Notes: generated by a model from the letters alone, not told the origin. A DNA stretch of 64,000 bases from Lawsonia intracellularis PHE/MN1-00 (GCF_000055945.1 NC_008011.1:739501-803500); one strand, 5' to 3'. Positions 37,169 to 46,776 are shown, counted from the first letter of the stretch. A program made the numbers and translations.

Positions 37169-38713
37169 TTATCGACGTCCTTCAATAATTCTCATATCTC
37201 CTGGTGCTGTCATCAATACTGAATGCTGAATATCTATTTCCCCTTCTGCAGGAAGAGTCATTTTCCATAAATACATATGATCTTCTATTATTGGCTTAGG
37301 ATTAGACTGTGTAGTGATAATAATACCAATATCTCCTGACTGAGGTTCTGGTTCTTCAACAACCACTTTAACAGGTACTGTATGATCATTACAAACTTTA
37401 ATATTCCAGCTCCAACTATGACTTTGCTTTTTATCTAAAAATCCATCACGTCCACTCTGACTTTTATCCAAGATCATTTGGGCTGTGACTCTAGGATCGA
37501 CACCAAAATAAATATGATTTTCTTCACTACGTAAAGTAAAGTAACCATTCCCCACCACTTTTCCATCAACCATAAATTGAGCAGAGCCAGGAATTAAATC
37601 TACAGAGCTAGGAATATCAATATTTGCGACAAGATATGAATGAGGTTGTACTGATGGTCTTAACAATCTAAAAAATTTTGCATCCCAATCATTTTTATAT
37701 AACATAAAACGCATCACCATTCCTGCAGGAACTGTAACTTTACCAAGAGACCAAGTTGTAAATGTAGGCTCTTCTTGGGCGTGAACTATAGGCACAGATG
37801 ATTTTGCCAAATACATTGCATTATCTGCTATAGGAGACACTTCTTGTCCTTGACGATATGTTTGTATAGGGGCAGGTAGTATCTTCCAGTCAGGTAAATT
37901 AGGAGGCACTAACGCACTCCCAATATTTACTGACGCCAAAGTTATATCTGCATTTCTCCAGTCTTGCCCAGAAGCCTGGCGAATTTCTGCTTCTTGAACA
38001 ACTTGGACAATACCTTTCTCTGGTAATGCATCAAAACGATAAATAGGATTCCACCCACAATCAGAAAGCATATATCCATATTGAACTATCACTTGCTTAT
38101 TAGGTTTTTTGTTTGTTTTATCTGGTCTAATAACTGCTGTAATAGCTGTAGCATATGTATTTTTCCCACCAGCATCCACAATGGCTTTTTCTAATAACTC
38201 TAATTCATACAAAGCTTTCTTTAAAGCTGGCTCTATAGTTGACTCTGCAACATAAAGTTCCTCAATTTTTGATCCCATCATTGAATCAAATTTTTTAATT
38301 TCTTCAATAGAACGACTAGGACATTCAGGATTACTCCAAAGAGCAATTTTTGCTTTTACTGCTGCAAGTTTCCCACGAATCAAAGCAACTTCTTGTACTG
38401 CCTTTGTATAACGTTCTCGAATTTTAGCAACTACAGGACTATCAATACTAGCAATGGGGGTTGTTTCAATACTTCCTATAAATTGTCCCTCAATACTTAA
38501 AAGTAAAGAGCCAAGTTGTGCTCCTGCAGGAAGTTCAAAATACACTTTATCATCTTGAACAGGTAACTCTTCAACAACCTGGATCCACCCACCAGTAGGA
38601 TATAAAGTGATAGCCACAGGGTTAGTTGGAGCAGCCATAGCAATAATAGTTCTACTAAGTACATTTATCCCTATTAAAAAAAGAAAAAATTGTATCTTCA
38701 AACTAGATTGCAT
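37169..38713 (-). CDS. Exported DUF4139/mucoidy-inhibitor-like protein
   Basis: Secreted or periplasmic protein of 514 residues. A signal peptide covers about 1-28 (cleavage near AMA-AP). An N-terminal beta domain includes the family-like start AITLYPTGGWIQVVEELPV. A helical coiled-coil insert spans about 95-175 (VAKIRERYTKAVQEVALI, ALKKALYELELLEKAI). The C-terminal DUF4139 domain includes YGYMLSDCGWNPIYRFDALP and WRNADITLASVNIGSALVPP. The family name comes from a mucoidy-inhibitor phenotype in other bacteria; biochemical function is not known. GGAGG lies 6 nt before the ATG. It converges with mutL, with only 28 nt between stops. Confidence 0.82.
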   Translation of the reverse strand: MQSSLKIQFFLFLIGINVLSRTIIAMAAPTNPVAITLYPTGGWIQVVEELPVQDDKVYFELPAGAQLGSLLLSIEGQFIGSIETTPIASIDSPVVAKIRERYTKAVQEVALIRGKLAAVKAKIALWSNPECPSRSIEEIKKFDSMMGSKIEELYVAESTIEPALKKALYELELLEKAIVDAGGKNTYATAITAVIRPDKTNKKPNKQVIVQYGYMLSDCGWNPIYRFDALPEKGIVQVVQEAEIRQASGQDWRNADITLASVNIGSALVPPNLPDWKILPAPIQTYRQGQEVSPIADNAMYLAKSSVPIVHAQEEPTFTTWSLGKVTVPAGMVMRFMLYKNDWDAKFFRLLRPSVQPHSYLVANIDIPSSVDLIPGSAQFMVDGKVVGNGYFTLRSEENHIYFGVDPRVTAQMILDKSQSGRDGFLDKKQSHSWSWNIKVCNDHTVPVKVVVEEPEPQSGDIGIIITTQSNPKPIIEDHMYLWKMTLPAEGEIDIQHSVLMTAPGDMRIIEGRR

Positions 38714-38806
38714 GACTTCCTCCTTAATTATATAAATAGAGTAATTTTTAGGCCACTAAAAAATAATTATTCTTATTCTTTAAACTATGTTATACGTAGC
38801 CATGAC

Positions 38807-41302
38807 CTAATGTACTCCACAACATTTTTTATACTTTTTACCACTTCCACAAGGACATAAATCATTCCGTCCAACACGATCAGTTTTTTTCACTTGAAAC
38901 TTTGTTTCTTTCTCATGACTAGCTGGATACCATAAGTCATTAATTGGCTCATGTTGAAAAAAATTATCTTCTTTTTTTTCTAAATGTAACCTTGTAAAAG
39001 TACGAAAGACTCCTTCTCTAATATTAGCAAGCAATTCCTGGAAAAGTACAAAGCCTTCTTTTTTATACTCTAATTTTGGATCTCTCTGACCATAACCACG
39101 CAGTCCTATACCTTCTCGAAGAAAATCCATATTCCTTAAATGATCTTTCCAACAACGATCAAGTTCTTCAAGAAGCACATAACGTAGCAAATCATTATAT
39201 GCCTCTCCAGCCTTAGACTTCAACTTTTCAAACATAGAAAGAATTAATGTCTTTGCTTGTTCCTTTGTTGGAAGGGTGTTATCTATAGACATTACCTGTG
39301 AAAGATTCATAATATCATATAACTGGGTATGAATGCTTTTATTTAATTCATTATTATCATTATCTTCTAACTCTATATAAATATCACTTAATAATTCATC
39401 TAAATACTCTAAAATAATATCCATTGGCTCTGGATCATTCATGATATTGTGACGTAATGTATAAATTACTGTCCGCTGCTGATTCATAACATTATCATAA
39501 TCTAATAGACTTTTACGAATTTCAAAGTGATGTCCTTCAACACGTTTTTGTGCACTTTCAATCGCCCGAGATACCATAATATTTTCAATAGGTTCACCTT
39601 CTTCCATACCTAATCTTTGCATTAGCCCTGAAAGCTTATCAGAACCAAAAAGTCTCATTAAATCATCTTCAAGAGAAAGATAAAAACGTGATGATCCAGG
39701 ATCACCTTGACGCCCTGCTCGACCACGTAACTGATTATCAATCCTTCTACTTTCATGACGTTCTGTTCCTAAAATATGTAATCCCCCAAGCTCAACAACA
39801 CTATCTCCAAGAACGATATCTGTTCCACGGCCAGCCATGTTTGTAGCAATAGTTACTTTACCTACTTGTCCAGCTTGAGCAATAATTTCAGCCTCTTGCG
39901 CATGATGCTTTGCATTAAGGACATTATGAGATATATTTTTTTTACGGAGCATAGAAGAAATAAGCTCAGAGGTTTCTATAGATATAGTCCCTACTAATAC
40001 AGGTTGCCCTTTTTTATGAAGCTCAATGATAGCTTTTACAATAGCATCAAATTTTTCCTTACGTGTACGATAAATTACATCAGAATGATCTTTGCGAATC
40101 ATAGGTTTATTAGAAGGAATAACAACTACTTCTAATCCATAAATTTGTGCAAACTCTACAGCCTCTGTATCTGCTGTACCAGTCATCCCTGCAAGCTTAT
40201 TGTACATACGAAAGTAGTTTTGGAAAGTGATACTAGCCAAAGTCTGGTTTTCAGCAGCAACAGTAACCATCTCTTTTGCTTCAAGTGCTTGGTGAAGCCC
40301 ATCACTAAAACGTCGACCTGGCATAAGCCGTCCTGTAAACTCATCAACAATGACAACTTGATCGTCTTTAACAATATAGTCAACGTCACGACGAAAAATA
40401 TAATGTGCTTTCAAAGCCTGTAGCACATGATGCTGTATAGCTATGTTACTAGGATCATACATATTATCTATACCAAGGGCTTTTTCTACTTGCACAGCAC
40501 CTTCATCGCTAAGAATGACTACTTTTCCTTTTTCATCAATAGAAAAATCCTGTTGTGGCTTAAGATTACGTATAATTTTATCTATCTGAGTATACATAGT
40601 TGTAGATTGTTCTGACCCACCAGAGATTATAAGCGGTGTACGAGCTTCATCTATAAGGATAGAATCTACTTCATCTATAATAGCAAAAAAGTGTCCACGT
40701 TGTACAAGCTGATTAGGATAAAACTTCATATTATCACGTAAAAAATCAAATCCAAATTCATTATTAGTACCATAAGTAATATCAGCAGCATATGCTTCCT
40801 TACGAGCATCATCAGAAAGCCCTGATGTCAACACACCTGTTGTTAAACCTAGAGCACTATATAATGCACCCATCCATTCAGCATCTCTCTGTGCAAGATA
40901 GTCATTTACTGTGACAACATGTACCCCTTTACCTTCAAGAGCATTTAAAACAACAGGAAGTGTTGCCATTAAAGTTTTCCCTTCCCCTGTTTTCATTTCT
41001 GCTATCTTACCTCTATGTAATGAAATACCACCAATGAGTTGTACATCAAAATGTCTCATTCCTAACACCCTAAAGCTTGTTTCTCTTACAAGAGCAAAAA
41101 CTTCTGGTAATAACTCATCAATAGTACGCTTACCTTCTTGTAATTGTTGCTTAAATGTAGCTAGTTGTACTGGGATCTCTTTATCAGATAAAGCTTTCAT
41201 TGTGGATTCAAGTGCATTAATCTGATCTAATATAGGTGAAAGACTTTTTAAATAACGATCATTTTTAGAGCCAAAAATCTTACGAATAAAAAAACTGAAC
41301 AT
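38807..41302 (-). CDS. secA: Preprotein translocase ATPase SecA
   Basis: Motor that drives proteins through SecYEG; 831 residues. Walker A is MKTGEGKTL, the DEAD-type Walker B is IDEVDSILIDEARTPLIISG, and the helicase motif is TNMAGRGTDIVLG with QLRGRAGRQGDPGSS. The preprotein-binding, scaffold (QRTVIYTLRHNIM) and wing domains follow. The C-terminal SEC-C zinc finger CPCGSGKKYKKCC is present, so SecB or ribosome interaction is expected. It is unusually short in the linker before the zinc tail compared with E. coli SecA (901 aa). It is monocistronic by spacing. Confidence 0.97.
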   Translation of the reverse strand: MFSFFIRKIFGSKNDRYLKSLSPILDQINALESTMKALSDKEIPVQLATFKQQLQEGKRTIDELLPEVFALVRETSFRVLGMRHFDVQLIGGISLHRGKIAEMKTGEGKTLMATLPVVLNALEGKGVHVVTVNDYLAQRDAEWMGALYSALGLTTGVLTSGLSDDARKEAYAADITYGTNNEFGFDFLRDNMKFYPNQLVQRGHFFAIIDEVDSILIDEARTPLIISGGSEQSTTMYTQIDKIIRNLKPQQDFSIDEKGKVVILSDEGAVQVEKALGIDNMYDPSNIAIQHHVLQALKAHYIFRRDVDYIVKDDQVVIVDEFTGRLMPGRRFSDGLHQALEAKEMVTVAAENQTLASITFQNYFRMYNKLAGMTGTADTEAVEFAQIYGLEVVVIPSNKPMIRKDHSDVIYRTRKEKFDAIVKAIIELHKKGQPVLVGTISIETSELISSMLRKKNISHNVLNAKHHAQEAEIIAQAGQVGKVTIATNMAGRGTDIVLGDSVVELGGLHILGTERHESRRIDNQLRGRAGRQGDPGSSRFYLSLEDDLMRLFGSDKLSGLMQRLGMEEGEPIENIMVSRAIESAQKRVEGHHFEIRKSLLDYDNVMNQQRTVIYTLRHNIMNDPEPMDIILEYLDELLSDIYIELEDNDNNELNKSIHTQLYDIMNLSQVMSIDNTLPTKEQAKTLILSMFEKLKSKAGEAYNDLLRYVLLEELDRCWKDHLRNMDFLREGIGLRGYGQRDPKLEYKKEGFVLFQELLANIREGVFRTFTRLHLEKKEDNFFQHEPINDLWYPASHEKETKFQVKKTDRVGRNDLCPCGSGKKYKKCCGVH

Positions 41303-41447
41303 GAAAACTCCATGAGGTATAACTCTGTCACTTTATTTGATTATTATAATAGCAACAGATAACGACTAGCTAGTGTCCTAAAAACAACAATAACACACTA
41401 TATCTTTAATCCATTTTTTTGATGAATATAATTCTTTCTAATTAGAC

Positions 41448-42464
41448 TTAACAAATACGTGGAAGCTGATCTCCTTCCAACATATTTAACAATCGATATC
41501 CACCAATCACAGTGTGCAAAATTACTTGACCAGGCCTTGTTGTTTTCCCAGCATCTGAGACAAAACCTATCTTTCTTGCTTCACTACCCTGTGGGAATGA
41601 TCTCATAACATCTAGTGCTAACTCCTCCTTTTCTGATGGTAAAATACAAAGTAACTTCCCTTCATTTGCAAGATATAAAGGGTCAAGCCCTAAAATATCA
41701 CATCCAGATCTTACAACGTCATGAATAGGCATCAGTGACTCTTCAATATAACAAACAACGCTAGACTGTGAAGCAATTTCATTAAGTGTAGTAGCAAGAC
41801 CTCCACGTGTTGGATCTCGTAATACGTGAATGTCTCTAACTTCTTGAATAAGTTGCTCAACCATCACATTTAATGGTGCACTATCACTTTCAACTTGACT
41901 TAAAAAGTCTATCCCTTCTCGTTGGCCAAATACAGTTAGTCCATGATCACCAATAGAACCACTTACAATAATTACATCTCCTGGCTCTGCTCGACTGCCT
42001 GATGGAGCAGGATCAACCAAAACTTCTCCAATACCAGTTGTATTGATAAAAATTTTATCACAACATCCTCTAGGAACAACTTTTGTATCACCTGTAATAA
42101 CTTTAATTGACGCTGTATGAGCAGCTTCTGCCATAGATGCTACTATGCGCTCAAGAATATCAAGCTCCAACCCTTCTTCCAAAATAAATGCACATGTTAT
42201 ATATAATGGTTTAGCACCCAACATAGATACATCGTTAATTGTCCCATGAATAGCAAGAGAACCAATATTGCCTCCAGGGAAAAATAATGGTGTAATAGTA
42301 TAACTATCTGTACTTATAGCTACAGGTGACGAAAGAGAGACTATGGCAGCATCATTAAGGGTCCTTAGTATATCATTATCAAAATATTTAAGGAATAGAC
42401 CTGTAATTAATCGCTGTGAAGCTCGACCACCACTACCACAATCTAAAAGTAAACTATTTGTCAT
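41448..42464 (-). CDS. hypE: Hydrogenase maturation factor HypE
   Basis: Dehydrates the carbamoyl group received from HypF on its C-terminal Cys to a thiocyanate, the source of CN ligands for [NiFe] hydrogenase; 338 residues. The PurM-like ATP-binding blocks are SLAIHGTINDVSMLGAKPLY and DTKVVPRGCCDKIFINTTGIG, followed by GDVIIVSGSIGDHG and RDPTRGGLATTLNEIA. The terminal motif is PRIC with the essential Cys as the last residue. No other hyp or hydrogenase genes are in the window, so it is an isolated member of the pathway here. Confidence 0.95.
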   Translation of the reverse strand: MTNSLLLDCGSGGRASQRLITGLFLKYFDNDILRTLNDAAIVSLSSPVAISTDSYTITPLFFPGGNIGSLAIHGTINDVSMLGAKPLYITCAFILEEGLELDILERIVASMAEAAHTASIKVITGDTKVVPRGCCDKIFINTTGIGEVLVDPAPSGSRAEPGDVIIVSGSIGDHGLTVFGQREGIDFLSQVESDSAPLNVMVEQLIQEVRDIHVLRDPTRGGLATTLNEIASQSSVVCYIEESLMPIHDVVRSGCDILGLDPLYLANEGKLLCILPSEKEELALDVMRSFPQGSEARKIGFVSDAGKTTRPGQVILHTVIGGYRLLNMLEGDQLPRIC

Positions 42465-42617
42465 AACTTTCTTCTACTATTTTAAGATGTAATAATAGTA
42501 AGATACACTATTGTAGTGTACAATATAAAATACTGCAATCACTTTTACTCGATAATTCTATATGAATTATCATAGCTATAGATATACTGAGCATATATTA
42601 ATTATACCTATTACAGT

Positions 42618-44015
42618 TTAGATACTGATTTTTCTTTTTACTTTTAAAGTCATAATAGAGAAAATAATAGCCACAATATTTAATAGACTGAAAATCCAAA
42701 AATTCATATCCATTGCTGCTGTAAATTTATCCATACTTTTTGCCGTAAGTATTTCTCCTCCAAAGTAAATATTCATTGTTATAGAAATAATAAGCATACT
42801 AAGCAGTAATCCAAACGTTCTCATTGTTCCAATAAGACCAGCAGCTTGACTCATATGTTTACTATCTACTGCACTCATAATAGCTGTCATATTGGGAGAG
42901 GCAAAAAGACCAGCACCTAACCCCAAGATCATTTGTATATATGCAATTTCAAATATATTAGAGTGAATTTCAAGAATTATAGCTAAAAATAGTCCAACCC
43001 CACACATAATCATACCAACAATAGCAATCTTAATAGCTCCAAAAGCATCTGCAAGACGACCTGCAATCGGAGAAATAATAACTTGTACAAATGGTTGCAA
43101 CGAAAGGATTAAACCTGTCGTTAATACACTAAGGCCATAGCCTAACTGTAAATATAAACTAAAGTAAAAAGCTAAACCAAATATAGAACTATAGTTTATT
43201 AGTAATGCAAAAATACTATATAAAAAAGCATGATTATGAATAAGAAATTTGATGTCAAGGATAGGATGATCTTCAGTTAGCTCAACCTTTAAAAAACTAC
43301 CAAAAAAGATAATTCCTATACTCAAAAAAACTATTGGCCATATTCCATTTAATATCCATATCATTCCTATAGATAATGTACTAATACTAATTGCGTATAA
43401 GATAGAACCAGTCCAATCAAAAGGGTACTCTGCATCAATATACCATTCTTCCTTTACTGTGTATTTCATAAGCAACCAAGCAATAAGACCAATAGGAATC
43501 ATTAAGTAAAATAAATATGACCAACCAAAGAATTTAGCCATAATGCCTGCAAGACAAGGACTAAGGGATAGTCCTAGGTAAATTCCTATAGAAGCAATAC
43601 CTAGTGTTTGTCCTAGTCGATCTTTTGGAGAACAATTAGTTAATATAGATAGTCCACTAGTGTTCATAAGCGCAGCACCAATAGCTTGAATAAACCTTAA
43701 TATAAAAAAAAATGTAATGTTAGGGGAAAATGGAAGAATCCCTGAAGTACAAGTAAAAAGTCCAAGGCCTATAAGAAAAACCCGACGGAGTCCTAAAATA
43801 TCACTAATACGGCCAGCAATTAAGTGAAAGATAGTTAAAGATAAAGCATAAACAGCATTGATAAGACTTAACTCTACAGCAGTTGCATTAAAATGCATAC
43901 CAATAACAGGTAAAAGTGGTCCAACACCAGCTAACATATAAGGCATTATAAACTGAGCTGTTGCTACTGCTATAATAACTGACTTCAATGAGTATGTTTT
44001 TCTAGGATTTATCAT
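42618..44015 (-). CDS. MFS drug/solute exporter (DHA-type)
   Basis: Inner-membrane transporter of 465 residues with about 12-14 hydrophobic segments. The MFS signature between TM2 and TM3 is LIAGRISDILGLRRVFLIG, and the second-half counterpart is ISPIAGRLADAFGAIKIAIV. GFMTNTSGLS-like motif C appears as ALMNTSGLSIL-TNCSPKDRLGQ and GIASIGIYLGLSLSPCLAG. This pattern is closest to the DHA2/EmrB drug:H+ antiporters; substrate unknown. There is no clear ribosome site before the ATG. It lies alone between hypE and the flgM operon, all leftward. Confidence 0.85.
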   Translation of the reverse strand: MINPRKTYSLKSVIIAVATAQFIMPYMLAGVGPLLPVIGMHFNATAVELSLINAVYALSLTIFHLIAGRISDILGLRRVFLIGLGLFTCTSGILPFSPNITFFFILRFIQAIGAALMNTSGLSILTNCSPKDRLGQTLGIASIGIYLGLSLSPCLAGIMAKFFGWSYLFYLMIPIGLIAWLLMKYTVKEEWYIDAEYPFDWTGSILYAISISTLSIGMIWILNGIWPIVFLSIGIIFFGSFLKVELTEDHPILDIKFLIHNHAFLYSIFALLINYSSIFGLAFYFSLYLQLGYGLSVLTTGLILSLQPFVQVIISPIAGRLADAFGAIKIAIVGMIMCGVGLFLAIILEIHSNIFEIAYIQMILGLGAGLFASPNMTAIMSAVDSKHMSQAAGLIGTMRTFGLLLSMLIISITMNIYFGGEILTAKSMDKFTAAMDMNFWIFSLLNIVAIIFSIMTLKVKRKISI

Positions 44016-44171
44016 AATAATTATATAAAAAAATAAAATAAGATAACAATCTATTGGTAAAGGAATAACTACAGGTAGTAATATATATTATATCTTTTTA
44101 TAGAATATTAAAAAATAGTAACAATACCTATAATAATTATATTAGCATGTATAAAATTACATATAGTTATT

Positions 44172-44228
44172 GAAAAAACGTAACTATATAAATCTATACT
44201 AAACTAATATAGATTTATATAGTTACGT
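44172..44228 (-). terminator. Long intrinsic terminator of the flgM operon
   Basis: Two perfect 21-nt arms (44178-44198 and 44208-44228) separated by 9 nt. On the minus strand the stem is followed by CGUUUUUUC. It lies 45 nt past the flgM stop. The long uninterrupted stem with U run makes this an efficient terminator despite its low GC content. Confidence 0.88.
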
Positions 44229-44272
44229 AAACAAGGTTAAGTGACTGCCTATTAAAAAATAAACTATACTTA

Positions 44273-44590
44273 TTAACCAAAAATTTCTGACTCTAAACCT
44301 AACATGTTTTGGGCAATATCCTTACTGTTTATCTTATAATTACCTGACTCTATAGCAGCCCTAATTGAAGCTACCTTTTCTTCTCTTATATCTATAGAGT
44401 GCATAGCTTCTCTATACACTTCTACATATAGTTTGCCTTTAGGGGAAAGAATTACTTTATCTTCTTGAGGATAAGGTTCCCCTGACGTAGCATCTGTTTT
44501 CCCTCTAGCTACTTTATTTGATTTAGTTATCAAGTCACCCTGACTCGTAACCATTCCATATGGATTATTATTTACATCTTTGATATCCAT
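44273..44590 (-). CDS. flgM: Anti-sigma-28 factor FlgM
   Basis: Small regulator of 105 residues that binds FliA (sigma-28) until it is exported through the completed flagellar hook. The first 40 residues are polar and disordered, as needed for export. The C-terminal sigma-binding half contains DKVILSPKGKLYVEV and the conserved helix REEKVASIRAAIESGNYKIN followed by SKDIAQNMLG, matching the FlgM pattern Rxxkvxxlkxai..GxYxvds..iA..mL. AGAGG precedes the ATG. It is the second gene after a protein of unknown function, downstream of a FliA-type promoter, giving the expected negative-feedback loop. Confidence 0.9.
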   Translation of the reverse strand: MDIKDVNNNPYGMVTSQGDLITKSNKVARGKTDATSGEPYPQEDKVILSPKGKLYVEVYREAMHSIDIREEKVASIRAAIESGNYKINSKDIAQNMLGLESEIFG

Positions 44591-44617
44591 ATTTTTCCTC
44601 TTAGGAAAACATTAGTG

Positions 44618-45028
44618 CTACAACATAGTAGTATTTACTTTATCCAAGATCATTGTCCAAGCAAGACATAATATCTCAGTTTGTAATTTTGAGCCTACTT
44701 TTTCCCATTCATTATTAACTTTCACCAATATAACAACTTCAGGACTCTCTGGGGGATATTGAAAACAAATTTTATTATTAAACTTCTCTATTAATTCTTT
44801 TTGCACATCTTGTACCACAGATGAATTATAACCAGTGATAAGAAAATTTTTAAAAAACTCTTTAGCTACTAGTCTAACTAATATTTTCCTTTTTATTATC
44901 TTAGATAAACTAAGCGGCTCTTCTATTAAGCTAATTGCTTGACGATAACGTTCTAACCTTCGTGCTGTTACTAGTTGTTGTTCATACTTTTTTAACATAT
45001 TACGTGTCTGAAAAGAAATTATTTTCAT
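44618..45028 (-). CDS. Unknown cytoplasmic protein, first gene of the flgM operon
   Basis: Protein of 136 residues without signal peptide or membrane segment. It begins MKIISFQTRNMLKKYEQQLV and is mostly helical and basic in the first half. It has a short alpha/beta-like C-terminal part (KICFQYPPESPEVVILVKVN, then a Trp-containing helix). I recall similar proteins, with the patterns KYEQQLVTARRL, SSVVQDVQKEL and YPP, next to flgM in Desulfovibrio; no function is established. AAGGAG lies 7 nt before the ATG. Position suggests a regulatory or chaperone role in flagellar assembly (an FlgN-like job is a guess). Confidence 0.75.
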   Translation of the reverse strand: MKIISFQTRNMLKKYEQQLVTARRLERYRQAISLIEEPLSLSKIIKRKILVRLVAKEFFKNFLITGYNSSVVQDVQKELIEKFNNKICFQYPPESPEVVILVKVNNEWEKVGSKLQTEILCLAWTMILDKVNTTML

Positions 45029-45049
45029 AACAATTCTCCTTCATTCACT

Positions 45050-45076
45050 CCATCGGTAAAATAAGAAGAAACTTTA
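45050..45076 (-). promoter_or_regulatory. FliA (sigma-28) promoter of the flgM operon
   Basis: On the minus strand TAAAGTTT (45076-45069), an 11-nt spacer, and ACCGATGG (45057-45050). The consensus for sigma-28 is TAAAGTTT-N11-GCCGATAA, so the -35 is perfect, the spacing exact and the -10 matches 5 of 8, including the CCGAT core. The predicted start is near 45043, leaving a very short leader before AAGGAG. Confidence 0.85.
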
Positions 45077-45342
45077 TGTTAAACTATAAAAGTGTTATAA
45101 TCACTTTAATAACTATTTGAACTCATTAAATTAAAGAAACATCATTTTGGTATAACTCAACTAACAAAGAACTATAGTATAATTATTAAATATATATTAT
45201 AATACCTCTTGGCTATTAAAAATAGCATACATAACTCTTTAAAATTATAATGCTTAATAGACTAGATATACTATTTTACTTTAAAAAAATATAGGGGAAT
45301 TTATAGCTTTTTATATTTATTGTAATTTTTAATAATAACTAC

Positions 45343-45372
45343 TTGCTTTTCCAGGGCGCTAATGTTTACTAT
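45343..45372 (+). promoter_or_regulatory. Possible sigma-70 promoter of the CoA-ligase gene
   Basis: TTGCTT (45343-45348), 18-nt spacer, TACTAT (45367-45372), about 39 nt before the ATG. The spacer contains an unusually GC-rich CCAGGGCGC patch, which could be an operator. The match is moderate. Confidence 0.4.
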
Positions 45373-45410
45373 AGCAACATTAACTATTTTATTTAATTGG
45401 AGTTTTTACT

Positions 45411-46676
45411 ATGACTCGTAAGGATAGAACAGAAGGTATATATAGTCGACGAGAGGTACTTGATGAAAGTGAACGTCGTCAATATTATCTTATTCAACTA
45501 AAAGAATTACTTTCATACGCCTATCGCTATTCTGAAGACGTCAAAAAACGCTTTGATCGAGCCCAATTTAATGTTGAAAAATTTAAAACACTTTCTGATT
45601 TAAAACATATCCCTATCCTTAAAAAAAAGGAACTTATTTTTCTTCAATCCATTGGCCCTAGGTTAGGAGGATTACTTACAAAAGATATTGGTGATTTAAA
45701 ACGTATTTTTCTTTCTCCAGGTCCAATTTTTGATCCAGAAGATCGTACTGAAGACTACTGGGGGTATACAGAAGCTTTCTACTCTGTTGGATTTCGACCT
45801 GGAGATGTAGTACAAGTAACTTTTAATTATCACTTATCCCCAGCTGGACTTATGTTTGAAGAACCTCTCCGTATATTAGGGTGTGCTTCTATACCTGCAG
45901 GACCCTCAGACGCAGGAACACAACTGGATATCATGCAAAAATTACGAGTATCTGGATATGTTGGTACTGCAAGTTACCTTATGCATTTAACCCAAAAAGC
46001 AGAAGAAAAAGGTATTAACCTCCGTAAAGATCTTTTTCAAGAAGTAGCCTTTGTTACTGGAGAACGTCTGTCAGAAAAAATGCGTTCACAACTTGAGAAA
46101 AAATTTGATATTATACTACGTCAAGGATATGGCACTGCTGATGTAGGATGTATTGGATATGAATGCTTCCATAAAACTGGATTACATATTTCTAATCGTT
46201 GTTATATAGAAATTTGCCATCCTGACACAGGAATTACCCTTAAAGATGGTGAGGTTGGTGAAATTGTAGTTACAGCTTTTAATAAAACATACCCACTTAT
46301 TCGACTTGCAACTGGTGATCTTTCCTATATTGATCGCTCTCCCTGTATTTGTGGACGAAGTAGTCCACGGCTTGGTAGTATTGTTGGACGGGTAGATACA
46401 ACAGCTCGAATTAAAGGAATGTTTGTATATCCTCATCAAGTAGAGCAAGTCATGGCTCGATTTGAAGATATTAAACGTTGGCAGATTGAAGTTATTAATC
46501 CTGATGGAATCGATGAAATGATTCTTTATATTGAAGCAAATAATTTTCATCAGGAAGAAGAACTTCTTCATCTCTTTAGAGAACGCATCAAATTACGCCC
46601 AGAACTAAGAATACTAGTTCCTGGGACATTACCTCCACATATTAAACCAATTGAAGATAAACGAGAGTGGGATTAA
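45411..46676 (+). CDS. Phenylacetate-CoA ligase-like AMP-forming synthetase
   Basis: Adenylate-forming enzyme of 421 residues in the PaaK family. Typical blocks are YAYRYSEDVKKRF, TDIGDLKRIFLSPGP in place of the usual glycine/serine-rich loop, RQGYGTADVGCIGYEC (ATP/acyl site), GEVGEIVVTAFNKTYPLIRLATGD and GRVDTTARIKGMFVYPHQVE. In sulfate-reducing bacteria such genes are usually annotated PaaK, but the acid activated is unknown and may be another aryl or carboxylic acid. GGAG is 10 nt upstream. It is flanked by a candidate promoter and a strong palindromic terminator, so it is a single-gene unit. Confidence 0.85.
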   Translation: MTRKDRTEGIYSRREVLDESERRQYYLIQLKELLSYAYRYSEDVKKRFDRAQFNVEKFKTLSDLKHIPILKKKELIFLQSIGPRLGGLLTKDIGDLKRIFLSPGPIFDPEDRTEDYWGYTEAFYSVGFRPGDVVQVTFNYHLSPAGLMFEEPLRILGCASIPAGPSDAGTQLDIMQKLRVSGYVGTASYLMHLTQKAEEKGINLRKDLFQEVAFVTGERLSEKMRSQLEKKFDIILRQGYGTADVGCIGYECFHKTGLHISNRCYIEICHPDTGITLKDGEVGEIVVTAFNKTYPLIRLATGDLSYIDRSPCICGRSSPRLGSIVGRVDTTARIKGMFVYPHQVEQVMARFEDIKRWQIEVINPDGIDEMILYIEANNFHQEEELLHLFRERIKLRPELRILVPGTLPPHIKPIEDKREWD

Positions 46677-46723
46677 TATAGTAAGTCTTCCATTACAACT
46701 AGAGGAAATTACCCACCCATATA

Positions 46724-46776
46724 TACTAAATAATAAAGAGTTTTAACTTTAAGTTAAAACTCTTTATTATTTAGTA
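46724..46776 (+). terminator. Perfect 53-nt palindromic terminator
   Basis: Two perfect 26-nt arms around a single central T at 46750. It lies 48 nt after the CoA-ligase stop. The inner arm contains AAAGAGTTTTAACTT, and the outer arm gives an A/T-rich tail. It is symmetric and so could work on both strands. Confidence 0.8.
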
